64,000 nucleotides of DNA from Sphingopyxis sp. LC81. GTDB lineage: Bacteria; Pseudomonadota; Alphaproteobacteria; Sphingomonadales; Sphingomonadaceae. The translations under genes and the position numbers were made by a program. Below the pieces are notes generated by a model. It was given only the letters and a program-made list of their open reading frames with translations, made no database searches and had not been told where the DNA came from. Below are positions 24,768 through 33,553 of this stretch, piece after piece. The first letter of the stretch is position 1. Every line of letters begins with the position of its first letter. The stretch lies in assembly GCF_000756375.1 (NCBI RefSeq), contig NZ_JNFD01000014.1:124001-188000 (forward strand), given 5' to 3'.

Positions 24768-25736
24768 TCATGGCTTTGCCGTCGCATGCCATGTAAACTC
24801 TTTCCAAAAGAACCGCGCCTGCGCTTCCTGCGCGTTTAGGATTTCCAGCTTCGGACTTTTTGTCAGGGCGTTCGTAACCATCGCGAGCCTCCAGTGCCTC
24901 ACATTTGCGAGCATGTAAGCATATTCGCGATGCGACATCAGGAAATGGGGGTTGGCGTTCTGCGTCCCCTTAACTTCTATGTGAAGTTCGTCGCGTGGAT
25001 CGGATTTGCTTCGGACGAGCAGATCAAACCCACATTTGTCCATCTGGCGATCATCAATCTCAAACTTGCTTTTGGGGAAGTGCTTCTTGACGGTAGTTAC
25101 CGCCGCTTCTTCCACTTCCTTTCTTCTTTCGGGATCGGAGCAAATCCCACCGCTGCCCGAGCCAGCCCCTCGTATTTCCACCGACCGGTTTTCGTTGAGA
25201 TAGCGGCGCCGAACGGCCAGCAGCTTTTGGGCCAGTTTGGCGCACCATTCTGCCTTTTCGCCATTCCCTCTCAAATAGTAGATTGGAGACCGCTTCATGT
25301 GGTCGCCGGGAAACACGAATGGCTCGACGTTCGGGTCTATCTGGACCGCATCGTCCGCAGAAAGGGTGTAAGAGAACTCTCCCCCATGAGCGTCGAGTGG
25401 AAGGGCAGTTCGCCTAGAAAGGTATTCGGGACGGGGCGTGTAAGTGCCCTCGAATGTCGCGTCTTCGTACCAACCGGTAAGATACAGGCCGGGCCGATGA
25501 GGAGATTTGGCTACAGAAAAGACCAGCCACCCCTCTAGGTTTCTCGGTTTGGGGGCAACTTCAAATCCACCGACTGGCGGTGCATATGCGTAGAACCTTC
25601 CATCAGGGCCGCGAAGAAAGTTGTATTTTTCGTGCCCGTCCTTGAACTTGCGAACGTGCTTATGAGCGGCCTCTACCGGGCTTCCCATAAAATCTTCCGA
25701 CCAGCCCGTCTTGATGACTGCGATGCGCTTTTCCAT
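24768..25736 (-). CDS. DUF3883/PD-(D/E)XK-like nuclease with reader-like N-domain
   Basis: The C-terminal 120 residues look like DUF3883 (NO VEIN C-terminal) restriction-fold domains: Glu210 in the first helix, Asp238 (CGFDLLV), Glu254-Val-Lys256 (IEVKG), then SHREYAYMLAN and RLAMVTNAL. The N-terminal half has WLVFSVAKSP and LYLTGWYEDATF (84-95), which recalls the VGWYxNAT motif I remember from modification-dependent restriction proteins. It is the last gene of a four-gene operon, 3 bases after the methylase stop. A nuclease role is inferred from motifs; substrate is unknown. Confidence 0.65.
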   Translation of the reverse strand: MEKRIAVIKTGWSEDFMGSPVEAAHKHVRKFKDGHEKYNFLRGPDGRFYAYAPPVGGFEVAPKPRNLEGWLVFSVAKSPHRPGLYLTGWYEDATFEGTYTPRPEYLSRRTALPLDAHGGEFSYTLSADDAVQIDPNVEPFVFPGDHMKRSPIYYLRGNGEKAEWCAKLAQKLLAVRRRYLNENRSVEIRGAGSGSGGICSDPERRKEVEEAAVTTVKKHFPKSKFEIDDRQMDKCGFDLLVRSKSDPRDELHIEVKGTQNANPHFLMSHREYAYMLANVRHWRLAMVTNALTKSPKLEILNAQEAQARFFWKEFTWHATAKP

Positions 25737-25739
25737 CGC

Positions 25740-26882
25740 TTAGGCGGGCCGGAGCGTAAATATGATTTCGTTGGCATTGGTGCGTGCGCTTCGACCAGCC
25801 TGTGCGTTCTGGCCATCGCTTCTACCGCCAAGCGAACTGAACTTGCTTTGCACCAAATACTCTTCAACCCTGAAAAGCTGATGCGCCACTTCGCGGACCT
25901 GCTCGCCCGAAAGTCCATTTGAGCATTCGGCGTCTGGGAATGTCACAATCGCCGACGCCCCTTGAACGGCAATCTTTTCCAGCAGGTTGGTGATTGCCAC
26001 TAGAGACTTCGTCTTCAGGCTATAGTCCGACTTCGGTCGTTGTTCTCTAGAAGGATAGCGGCCGTTGCCGCTTACTTCCCCACATTCGCCTGCCGCTATC
26101 GTTTCCAGCACATGATAGAATCGACTGTAGTGCACTCCGGAGTAGGGCGGGTCGATAAACAGCAAGTCTCCACGTTTGGTATTTAAAACCAGTTCGTTCG
26201 CATCTGCGCTATGAGCCTCCCCGATCACTTTTGCATGGCGTTCGGCGAGGCCCATCAATGCGTCCCGGACACGAGCGTGAGGATCTCGTCGCCACGCTTC
26301 AGATATAAACTTGATACCCGTGGCAGACGGTTGGAACGGCTGCGCGGTATGGCCCGGCGCGGCAACACATTGGCTCGCTGCGATGATGATGGCTGCGATT
26401 TCTACGGATCCAATCACAACGTCGTCGGATACCGTCGACCGGTAGGCGTCGAACGCCATCGCTTGGTGGGCGCTGAAATAGTGTCCGCCGTAAGATTGGG
26501 TGACGGGGTAGCCAATTTGACGCGCTGACCATTCTCGGTGACGCGCAATATCGGACGCCGTGCGGAAGTCGCGCGGGGCATCAAGCGCGGCGTTTAGCTT
26601 CTTCGATGCGCGAGCATCCCACGCCGTCCAGATTTCCGCACCTTTCAGCGGATGAACTCGATGCAAGATGGCCTGCGCCAGAACCCGGCTGTATTGTTGC
26701 AGGTCGTTCGCGACGACGGGAACGGGGAACTTCTCGCCTACGAAACGTGCCACTGCCGCCGATCCAGCAAAAAGGTCAAAAAAGCGGCTGCAATCTTCCA
26801 CTTCGCGAGTGATTAACTCGCCAAGGCCGTTTTGCAGCATGGACCTCTTCGACCCCATATATTTAAGATAGGGGGGCTGCAT
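25740..26882 (-). CDS. Dam-type (D12 class) DNA adenine methyltransferase
   Basis: The 380-residue protein has PPYLKYMGSKRSML at the N-terminus, the SAM motif FFDLFAGSAAVARFVG (34-49), and catalytic DPPY at 244-247 (LLFIDPPYSGVHYSRFY). This is a class alpha N6-adenine methylase of the D12 family. It is larger than Dam (about 270-280 residues), with an insert between motifs. Its ATG follows the upstream stop directly (TAGATG), with AGGAAG as ribosome site. It probably protects host DNA or marks sites in the operon's system. Confidence 0.88.
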   Translation of the reverse strand: MQPPYLKYMGSKRSMLQNGLGELITREVEDCSRFFDLFAGSAAVARFVGEKFPVPVVANDLQQYSRVLAQAILHRVHPLKGAEIWTAWDARASKKLNAALDAPRDFRTASDIARHREWSARQIGYPVTQSYGGHYFSAHQAMAFDAYRSTVSDDVVIGSVEIAAIIIAASQCVAAPGHTAQPFQPSATGIKFISEAWRRDPHARVRDALMGLAERHAKVIGEAHSADANELVLNTKRGDLLFIDPPYSGVHYSRFYHVLETIAAGECGEVSGNGRYPSREQRPKSDYSLKTKSLVAITNLLEKIAVQGASAIVTFPDAECSNGLSGEQVREVAHQLFRVEEYLVQSKFSSLGGRSDGQNAQAGRSARTNANEIIFTLRPA

Positions 26883-28250
26883 CTACACGCTTCCTATCGC
26901 CCACATCGGTATCGCTTCCAATCCCGTGAGTTGGACGATTGGCCTTTCATATTCCGCTCGCAGCTTAGCGTAGGTTGCATCATTTGCAGCGTCAGTAGGG
27001 AAACTCTCGATGTCTGCAAGAGCCTCGGCGATGTCGGTCCAAAGATCGGTCGCGGGATCCGGTATGGCACCGTCCGGAGAGATGCCTCGACCAGTGTTCA
27101 GGCTGTCTTTCCAGAACGACAGTTCGCTATTCGATACGCCCGCTTGTCCGAGAGTGTAGTCAATGATGCCGGTCGAGATGCGCAACAGGAGAAATGCGCG
27201 CGCGATAACCCCAAGATGCGAATGCGGATGGTTCGTAATGGGCAGCGCCGCGATGTGTAGAATGTTTTCCGGCTCCGATTGTGGGTCAGATTTCAGGAAA
27301 TCCTTAGCTTCACTGACCCCTCTCGCGGATGGAAAGTTCTGTGCATCCACCAACTGGTCTACAAACGCTCGAAACTCGGCGTTTGCGCTTGATGCCGTGT
27401 TTCCGCTTCGCCCTTCAAAAACTGCCCTAACAGTTGCCCGGAGCAACAGCCGATCAAGTCGCTCGAACTTCGAGGATCCTACCGGCTCACAATAGCGCCA
27501 TAGTGCACGCACAAATCGAACCGCCGATCCTGCATCAACCGGTGTTTGGCCGAGAAGCATAGTCGGACGATAACTTACATCGTTCCGCGCCTGACGATCC
27601 CCTCGCGAATTATCAGCCATTCGGCGCAGATCGAGGCCCCACTTTCGCACCCACTTGCGGGCAACGGGCTGTAGTTTGTAGTTCCCCGGCAAGGAAGCGA
27701 ACCATTCGCGAAGTGGAATGAGAAATGGCGTGATCGTCTCCGCCATAAGGTTTGCTACGCTAGGTTTGCCAGCCCACTCTTGAAGAGCGAGCCATGCGAA
27801 CTCGTGGGTTGCCGTGCTTCCGGGCAGCTTCTCGGCTATATTGGGCCTAGTTATGGAGGCGTGCTGCTTGTTAAGAACGCAGATGCCGTCAGATGCTAGC
27901 CCGGACATTGCCGCTCGAAGTTCGGCATAGTAAGCCATATGCACAGCAGTGTAGCTGTCTCCCCGCAACAGCGCGCTTAATGAGGTCCCGAGAAAACCCC
28001 AACCGTCGATGCAGTGGATCGTCCCGCTGGCCGCGATGTAGTGTGATAGATTTTGCTGCTTCCGCGTCGTGAAAGTGCCGGTCGAGTGGAAGTCTTCTCT
28101 GACTTTTCCAACTGTATCACGGGCATAGCGATTGTTATCCGCCAGCCATTGGCTGCGAGAAAAATATCGGCGCAAGTCAGCGACGGTGCTTTCGACATCC
28201 GCCCGCGACGTCGATTGAATGCGCGAAACCGCGCCCGGAGTGAGCGTCAC
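26883..28250 (-). CDS. Unknown 455-residue protein of the DGQHR operon
   Basis: I do not recognise this family. The protein is mixed helical, with FHSTGTFTTRKQQNLSHYI (about 54-72), a His/Glu patch (STATHEFAWLALQEW), a basic block (VRKWGLDLRRMADNSRGDRQ) and a C-terminal helical part. No nuclease or helicase motif is clear. The GTG start overlaps the DGQHR stop (GTGA) and its own stop abuts the methylase ATG, so translation is tightly coupled. It is likely a dedicated subunit of the same system. Confidence 0.6.
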   Translation of the reverse strand: MTLTPGAVSRIQSTSRADVESTVADLRRYFSRSQWLADNNRYARDTVGKVREDFHSTGTFTTRKQQNLSHYIAASGTIHCIDGWGFLGTSLSALLRGDSYTAVHMAYYAELRAAMSGLASDGICVLNKQHASITRPNIAEKLPGSTATHEFAWLALQEWAGKPSVANLMAETITPFLIPLREWFASLPGNYKLQPVARKWVRKWGLDLRRMADNSRGDRQARNDVSYRPTMLLGQTPVDAGSAVRFVRALWRYCEPVGSSKFERLDRLLLRATVRAVFEGRSGNTASSANAEFRAFVDQLVDAQNFPSARGVSEAKDFLKSDPQSEPENILHIAALPITNHPHSHLGVIARAFLLLRISTGIIDYTLGQAGVSNSELSFWKDSLNTGRGISPDGAIPDPATDLWTDIAEALADIESFPTDAANDATYAKLRAEYERPIVQLTGLEAIPMWAIGSV

Positions 28251-29773
28251 TGATCAAATACCTGATTTTTGATCTTCGTCGCGAGTTCCGAGAACGATTT
28301 GCTGTTTTTTTCAAGGTGCTCAAGCAATTGGAGGCGAAGTTCTTTGTAGCCGCCGCTTCCACGGAAGACCAGCTTCCGGCGTCTATCTTGCTCGTCTAAA
28401 TCCGGAGTGCTGCTTGTTCGCCAGTCAAAGGCCGCAATATCGGCTGCGAACTCGCGAACATGGTTTGCGGCATCGGTCTTTTCAAATGTCGCGAGCGCCT
28501 GCGTTACCGCGTCATTGTCCGCCGCAGCGGAAGACAACTCGGCATGCCAATCACCGAGTTTCCATTTCGCGGCATTGAAATAGGCGACGTCGTTAAGCGT
28601 TTGCAGAAACCCACGCACGCCTTGATCTGACGCAATCAACGAATACTGGCCACCGAACGCCGGATCAGTCTTTGGTTTCTCTTCGGTCGTATGCCGGATA
28701 GCGCGGAGGTTCTGTGCCCAACCGGTCTTAAGCGCGATCACCGCCCTCTCTAACTCGCGCCACGAGAATATCAAAAATGCTGCTTGCTGCGCCCGGTTCC
28801 AACCCAGCACTTCTTCTTCGTTTTCCAATCGAGAGCCGAATAGTCCTCCGGTATTGCTACCGCGCTGTGTCCATGGCTTGATCAATGTCGCCATGATCGA
28901 CTTAATCCACGACGATTGCGAGACGCCCTCAACCCCACGCTCGCCAAGCATGTTGATGCGGTCATACCATGGACTTTGTGGGTGCGCCCAAAGGCTCTCG
29001 GTAATCTCTTGCGCTCGGGTTTCCCGGTAAACCGAGTGCCCCTCGGCTCTCTCCAGCCAATCTTCGCTCCGGAGCAGGGGGTAGAGGTCGAACGCGAGAC
29101 TTGGGTTTATCCGCTTTGGCTTGATGTTGATTGTGTAGAAAAGATAGGCCTGCCAGCTTATGTCGAGACCATAAAATGCGACGACCGGTACTTCAAAATC
29201 AAGGCTGGAACTGTCGTCGAATGCAAACAGGCGATGTTGGCCGTCGATAACTTCAAATGGGGGCAGCCCCGTCGACTTCCAATCTGCCGACCACGAAGCA
29301 TAGGGAAGCGACAGCCGCGAAACATCACCGTCGTCCGCAATGGCGACTTGGTCCTGCTCGTGCACTTTGGCTCCCCGGCGCAGATCCTCGGGGCGAAGAA
29401 TATTGATCACTATAGCTGTGGGGAGCCAGCCCGGCTTGCGGAGGTCGTGATACTCCTCCGTCTTCCGCTTGGCCTTGCTTATCGTGGACCATGGGAACCC
29501 GAACTGAACAAACCTCGAAATCTCCTCGGATCGCTCACCGTCGTGTTGACGCTGAATGCCAAGATCGTCTGTCCGCGATGCCATCTTCTCTGCGCTGCGC
29601 CGGTATATACCGCACAAAGAGCGAAGTTCGACGGCTGGAATGGAGAACAGATAAAAGTGGGGCAGAGGCTTCGTGCGACGCTGTGCAGGGTCAAATGGAA
29701 TTTCATCCCATCCTTTGTCCCATTGCCGCACGCGGAGCGCAGTTAAAGCCCTCTTTTCCTGCGCTTTCGTCAT
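28247..29773 (-). CDS. DGQHR domain protein (DndB-like)
   Basis: The 508-residue protein has the family signature FEVIDGQHRLFAF (DGQHR at 177-181), preceded by an HDGERSEEISRFVQFG block and followed by VPVVAFYGLD and YTINIKPKRINPSLAFDL. DGQHR proteins include DndB, a regulator of DNA phosphorothioation, and DpdB of the 7-deazaguanine system. Here no dnd or dpd partners are present; the partners are a methylase, an unknown protein and a nuclease-like protein. It is the first gene of the operon, with an AGGGGA ribosome site before ATG 29773. Confidence 0.8.
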   Translation of the reverse strand: MTKAQEKRALTALRVRQWDKGWDEIPFDPAQRRTKPLPHFYLFSIPAVELRSLCGIYRRSAEKMASRTDDLGIQRQHDGERSEEISRFVQFGFPWSTISKAKRKTEEYHDLRKPGWLPTAIVINILRPEDLRRGAKVHEQDQVAIADDGDVSRLSLPYASWSADWKSTGLPPFEVIDGQHRLFAFDDSSSLDFEVPVVAFYGLDISWQAYLFYTINIKPKRINPSLAFDLYPLLRSEDWLERAEGHSVYRETRAQEITESLWAHPQSPWYDRINMLGERGVEGVSQSSWIKSIMATLIKPWTQRGSNTGGLFGSRLENEEEVLGWNRAQQAAFLIFSWRELERAVIALKTGWAQNLRAIRHTTEEKPKTDPAFGGQYSLIASDQGVRGFLQTLNDVAYFNAAKWKLGDWHAELSSAAADNDAVTQALATFEKTDAANHVREFAADIAAFDWRTSSTPDLDEQDRRRKLVFRGSGGYKELRLQLLEHLEKNSKSFSELATKIKNQVFDQ

Positions 29774-30127
29774 TCACCCGTTCCCCTCGACCGTCATTGG
29801 ACGTCATAATCTTTCGGACGGAATACACCAGAAAAGGTTTTCGAGGAGTGCATATTGCCGCCAGTTCGACTTCGATCAACGTCCTCGCGCTCTACGTGAT
29901 AAAACTTGCGATTAATGACATCCCTCAATGGAATGGGTTATCGCACAGGCTTCCCTTTGGAAGACGACGGCACCGGGTGCGATCTGTGCCACACAGCTTC
30001 GATTTTCCTCATTTGGACGTTTCTCAATGAGCCTTGGACCCTAGCAGGCTCTTTCGCATGGCCCTAGCGTTTGCCTGATCCCCCGCATTGCTCTGTAGAG
30101 GGGAAGTTATTTCGGGATGGGGGGAAT
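29774..30127. other. Divergent promoter region of the defence-like operon
   Basis: These 354 bases separate the DGQHR operon from the 461-residue gene. I find no convincing gene here. Both genes have strong ribosome sites at their ends of the gap, so the block probably carries two divergent promoters. Confidence 0.55.
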
Positions 30128-31513
30128 ATGACCGACAATACAGCTGATCGGTCACGGTTCATTCGTGCAAGGCAAAGAGATCGCGCTGCTTCCATGGTCG
30201 GCTTCTCGGTCGACTTGATGCCGTCGCTTGTGCAGGTCGGCCTAGATAAGTTGGAAGTGTCTGTGGCCGGGCATTGGTTCAGCCACTCCGGCACCGGCGA
30301 GGCCATGTTCCGGAATATGCTGACATTGCCGGACGTGCAGTGGTTCAATATGCCGCAGACCTCACCCAAAAACATGACGGTGAACATGAGCCGTAGTCAA
30401 AATGGCTCGACCATCTCGGAGTGTAAGGTCCGCATAACCTCTCCCCGGAGCGACCACGGCGGCATCCACGTCAATCTGACTGTTAATCCCACTCGCACGC
30501 TCGCCCACCTGCTTGCCAGATTTGGCAACGCTATGTCGCCTGCTGAAATGTGGGAGGAAATTGCTGGTCTGTCGCCGGTGTCATTTTTCGCGAAAGCCGA
30601 AGCCGGGCTGATTAGCCCGTCGTTGGATGGTTCGGATAACTGGCTTCCGGCCCCGCGATACCTGCGAGATAGGCTAGGGGCCGATCCTTGGGAGCGTTTT
30701 CTGCCCCTCTTTTGTGATCGCCTCCGCAGGGTTTGCAACGCGTTGCAAATGGAGGCTCCGTTTGACGTCGCCAACGAACCTACGAACCGCATGTCCTCGC
30801 CGTCAGGGGAAGTCAGTCTACATTGGGGTGAGGTGAGGGTGTCACCTGTTGAAGCATACTTCGAGCGTTACCATCGTCAGGCGGTCTCAACCGTGCGTCG
30901 AGGCGGCAACGCCCTTCTCGCTGCTGATCACGCTGTCGATTTTTGGAGATACGTACCCGAAGCATCGTCATTTCATCGAGAGAACTCGCGCTTCTCGATA
31001 AGCCTGAAACTCAAAGAAGGATTGCGGCTGGCAATCTATGCAAAACTCCGGGATCGACTGCGATTTGAAATCCGCAGAAAGGGAAAAGGAGACTACTCGC
31101 GGCTCGGTAGCCCCACGGATGGTAATATGCGGCTATTCGGTATTTTAGAGCAGGAACGGCGCGCCCTGATTGGTGCCGTTAGGTGGAATGCGATTGGCGA
31201 ATTGTTCGCTGGCCCCGATCACCCCCAGATTGCGGACATAGAAACACTGATCGAGCAAATTTGTGCATCATGCGGGGAGGATGCCAATCTTGCGGCCCAA
31301 ATACTAAATCGTCTACTGTTTGACGGGGCGATAACCGAGGCTGATGCGCCCCCGGCAACCCTTGGGAATTTACAGAAGCTGGGCATCCTTGAGAGACGGT
31401 TGATCCGCGCGCGGGATCAAAATGGACGAGCAAAACGATTTTCGCTTACGGCTCCCTACCTTGATGTTCACTTAGCGATGATAGATGAATTTGACGCTGG
31501 TGGCGGTCGATGA
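30128..31513 (+). CDS. Unknown 461-residue island protein
   Basis: The start at 30128 follows GGGATGGGGGGA. The N-terminal half has DKLEVSVAGHWFSHSG and KVRITSPRSDHGGIHVNLTV; the middle has RFSISLKLKEGLRLAIYAKL, RDRLRFEIRRKGKGDYS; the end looks like a winged helix (LGNLQKLGILERRLIRARDQ). The pattern of a strand carrying RFEIRRK after an IYAK strand is reminiscent of phage or plasmid replication initiators, but I cannot confirm this. It diverges from the DGQHR operon and could be its regulator or a replication protein of the island. Confidence 0.55.
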   Translation: MTDNTADRSRFIRARQRDRAASMVGFSVDLMPSLVQVGLDKLEVSVAGHWFSHSGTGEAMFRNMLTLPDVQWFNMPQTSPKNMTVNMSRSQNGSTISECKVRITSPRSDHGGIHVNLTVNPTRTLAHLLARFGNAMSPAEMWEEIAGLSPVSFFAKAEAGLISPSLDGSDNWLPAPRYLRDRLGADPWERFLPLFCDRLRRVCNALQMEAPFDVANEPTNRMSSPSGEVSLHWGEVRVSPVEAYFERYHRQAVSTVRRGGNALLAADHAVDFWRYVPEASSFHRENSRFSISLKLKEGLRLAIYAKLRDRLRFEIRRKGKGDYSRLGSPTDGNMRLFGILEQERRALIGAVRWNAIGELFAGPDHPQIADIETLIEQICASCGEDANLAAQILNRLLFDGAITEADAPPATLGNLQKLGILERRLIRARDQNGRAKRFSLTAPYLDVHLAMIDEFDAGGGR

Positions 31514-31580
31514 GGCATGACGGGGCATAACACTAAACGCCCGTTGCGATCACCCTAGACCGCACCAACCGGGAGGGTAG

Positions 31581-31606
31581 GATCATCCAATAAAGGAAGG
31601 ATGATC
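31581..31606 (+). promoter_or_regulatory. Palindrome over the resolvase ribosome site
   Basis: GATCATCC (31581-31588) and GGATGATC (31599-31606) form an 8-bp inverted repeat with a 10-base spacer, ending 2 bases before the resolvase ATG and covering its AAGGAAGG site. It could be a resolvase binding site or a translational hairpin. Confidence 0.4.
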
Positions 31607-31608
31607 AA

Positions 31609-32172
31609 ATGCTTATTGGATATTATCGCTCCAGCACACATGACCAGAGAGCGGGTTTTGATGCTCAAGCCGAGCAATTGATGGCAACCGGGTGTATCCG
31701 ACTTTTCTCGGAAATGGTTTCCTCGGTTCGGGATCGCGAACAGCTTCGACAGGCTCTCGATTTCGTGCGTGAGGGCGATGTGTTGGTTGTGTGCAAGCTG
31801 GACAGGCTGGCCCGGTCGGTTGCCGACCTTCTCGGTATTATTGAAACGCTGGAGAGAAAGGGCGTCGGCCTGCGGGTGCTCGACTTTGGTGGAAGCGAAA
31901 TCGACACAAAAAGCCCGACCGGGAAGATGGTAGTCACAATGTTCGGCGCAGTCGCAGAGTTCGAGAGGGCGCTAATGTTGGAGCGTCAAAAGGTCGGCAT
32001 TGCGCGTGCGAAGCTGGAAGGTCGCTATCACGGGCGTGCTCCTACAGCCCGGCGAAAGCTGCCCGAGATGCGACGTTTGGCGGAGGAGGGCTTAAGTCCC
32101 TCAAGCATTGCCGCCCGCTTGCAGGTGTCTCGCGCGTCAGTATACCGCCTATTGGCGGAGGATCGGGTATGA
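31609..32172 (+). CDS. Small serine resolvase/invertase
   Basis: The 187-residue protein has the resolvase fold: likely nucleophile Ser9 (GYYRSSTHDQ), VVCKLDRLARSVADLL, and SPTGKMVVTMFGAVAEFERAL, then a C-terminal helix-turn-helix (GLSPSSIAARLQVSRASVYR). The usual YxRVST motif is YYRSST here. Such enzymes resolve cointegrates or invert DNA. It overlaps the next small gene by ATGA. No transposase is present, so it may be a resolvase of the island or a stability function. Confidence 0.85.
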   Translation: MLIGYYRSSTHDQRAGFDAQAEQLMATGCIRLFSEMVSSVRDREQLRQALDFVREGDVLVVCKLDRLARSVADLLGIIETLERKGVGLRVLDFGGSEIDTKSPTGKMVVTMFGAVAEFERALMLERQKVGIARAKLEGRYHGRAPTARRKLPEMRRLAEEGLSPSSIAARLQVSRASVYRLLAEDRV

Positions 32173-32375
32173 GCGACCCGACACAACTCTACGCCACGCT
32201 GACGGGCAACCTCGAAGACCTGCACGGTTTGGCGGTTGAAGGCCAAGCTGCCGATCAGCCTGCCGAGTTGCTGCTGATGTTGGCGGATCAGATTTGCAAC
32301 GGGTTGCATCGCTGTCAACGCATCGCCGACCAGATTAAGACCTGCTCGGTGTCCCATGATCGTTCGATTTCGTGA
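32169..32375 (+). CDS. Small unknown protein, coupled to resolvase
   Basis: The 68-residue product (MSDPTQLYATLTGNLEDLHG, LLLMLADQICNGLHRCQ) is helical and unrecognised. Its start overlaps the resolvase stop by ATGA, and its end overlaps the HNH-like gene by 20 bases. The tight packing supports translation. Confidence 0.5.
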   Translation: MSDPTQLYATLTGNLEDLHGLAVEGQAADQPAELLLMLADQICNGLHRCQRIADQIKTCSVSHDRSIS

Positions 32376-32838
32376 AATGCTGCCGCCTGACATCTTGATA
32401 GAACGGGCCGTTGATAACGCAATTGCGAGCGGGTGCCGCGTACCTCGATGGGGCTGGCCAATTCCTGGCCCTTACAATGGCGCAACAGGCCGCGAGAGGA
32501 TCGTTGCATGGCAGAAAGTGCGGGTTGCCGAAGATTTAGGTCTGCTGGGGGGCCGGCACCGATGTGGCCTATGCCACGCTCTGGAAGCGCCGCAGTGGCA
32601 TACGGAGATATATCATCGTCCGCTAACGAGCCGTCCGATATGCAAGTCATGCCATTTCCATGTGCATAGACGCTTCAAACGGCCGTACGCTTGGGGCGCG
32701 AAGTTGGCCGAGTTTCCGGAGGCGGACGATTGGGTTTGCGGATTGCGGACCATCGAAATGTCTCGGTCGGAGGCGATGATCATCGCGAAACAGCCAGATG
32801 TATTCGCCGCTATAAGAGCATCGACGCTACCGGCCTAA
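32356..32838 (+). CDS. HNH-like zinc-finger protein
   Basis: The 160-residue protein has two metal-binding pairs, HRCGLCHAL and PICKSCHFHVHRRF, separated by IYHRPLTS, similar to HNH endonucleases and their zinc-binding variants. The usual asparagine of HNH is not clear. It overlaps the previous gene by 20 bases and converges on the XRE gene with a 4-base overlap. Nuclease activity is possible but not established. Confidence 0.6.
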   Translation: MIVRFREMLPPDILIERAVDNAIASGCRVPRWGWPIPGPYNGATGRERIVAWQKVRVAEDLGLLGGRHRCGLCHALEAPQWHTEIYHRPLTSRPICKSCHFHVHRRFKRPYAWGAKLAEFPEADDWVCGLRTIEMSRSEAMIIAKQPDVFAAIRASTLPA

Positions 32839-33080
32839 TTCTTCTTACGCCGGGGCGTCGTCGCCAATTCAGGAATGCCCGCGACGAGTTCGGACGCTTG
32901 AACTCCAAGAGCGGCCGATAATCGGCTGATGACCTCAATCGTTGGGTTTCTGCGGCCTGTTTCCACATCGCTCATAAATGATCGCGAAACGCCCGCCTTA
33001 AATGCCAGATGTTCTTGGGAAAGAGCCTGACCCTTCCTAACTCGACGAATGTTCTGACCGAGGATCGTGCTCGCTTCCAT
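32835..33080 (-). CDS. XRE family transcriptional regulator
   Basis: The 81-residue protein is a single HTH_3 domain (LGQNIRRVRKGQALSQEHLA, FKAGVSRSFMSDVETGRRNP, LSAALGVQASELV). Small XRE proteins repress promoters in mobile elements. ATG 33080 is chosen; a TTG at 33092 is possible and ribosome sites are weak for both. It converges with the HNH-like gene. It may control the small island genes or the int gene. Confidence 0.8.
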   Translation of the reverse strand: MEASTILGQNIRRVRKGQALSQEHLAFKAGVSRSFMSDVETGRRNPTIEVISRLSAALGVQASELVAGIPELATTPRRKKN

Positions 33081-33193
33081 CGTGCATGGCAAAGCCCCGT
33101 ATCCCGAACCTCGCCACCCTGTATAAGGGTCATTTTTCTCTTGAGCGGACTGCGCGGGCGACTAGGATCAAGTGATCAACAAAGGGGGTATAG

Positions 33194-33541
33194 ATGCCAA
33201 AGTCGAAGATTTTCGGAGCGGTGATGGTTATTCTGGCAGCGGCGGCGGCAACGCCTGCCGCCGCGCAGGGGATCACCTATCTCGAATGCAACATGACAGC
33301 GGGCGGTGAAGGCGACGACATCATTTGGAAACTCGCTCTGGACGAGCGCGCGAAGACGGTGTCCTTTGAACACCCACAGGCGAGCGGTACTCTTCCCGCG
33401 ACTTTCGCCGCCGACAAGGTGACGTGGAAGGGCGGTCGGTTCTCGGTCAGTCGGATCAATCTTACGTTCTCGCGCGAGTTCCTTGGGGTTGTCGACACCG
33501 GAAAATGCAAAGTCGTTCAGCCGCCGAAGCGCGCATTTTAG
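33194..33541 (+). CDS. Secreted unknown protein
   Basis: The 115-residue product has a signal peptide (IFGAVMVILAAAAATPAAAQG) and a small mature domain with two Cys (TYLECNMTAGG and DTGKCKVV), probably disulfide-linked in the periplasm. I do not recognise the family. An AAGGGGG site precedes the ATG. The next gene follows 12 bases later. Confidence 0.6.
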   Translation: MPKSKIFGAVMVILAAAAATPAAAQGITYLECNMTAGGEGDDIIWKLALDERAKTVSFEHPQASGTLPATFAADKVTWKGGRFSVSRINLTFSREFLGVVDTGKCKVVQPPKRAF

Positions 33542-33553
33542 GAGGCAGCGGGA

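Noticed and set aside
31609..32172. Resolvase considered as evidence of a Tn3 transposon
   Set aside because: No transposase or terminal inverted repeats are found around it; it is better explained as an island gene.
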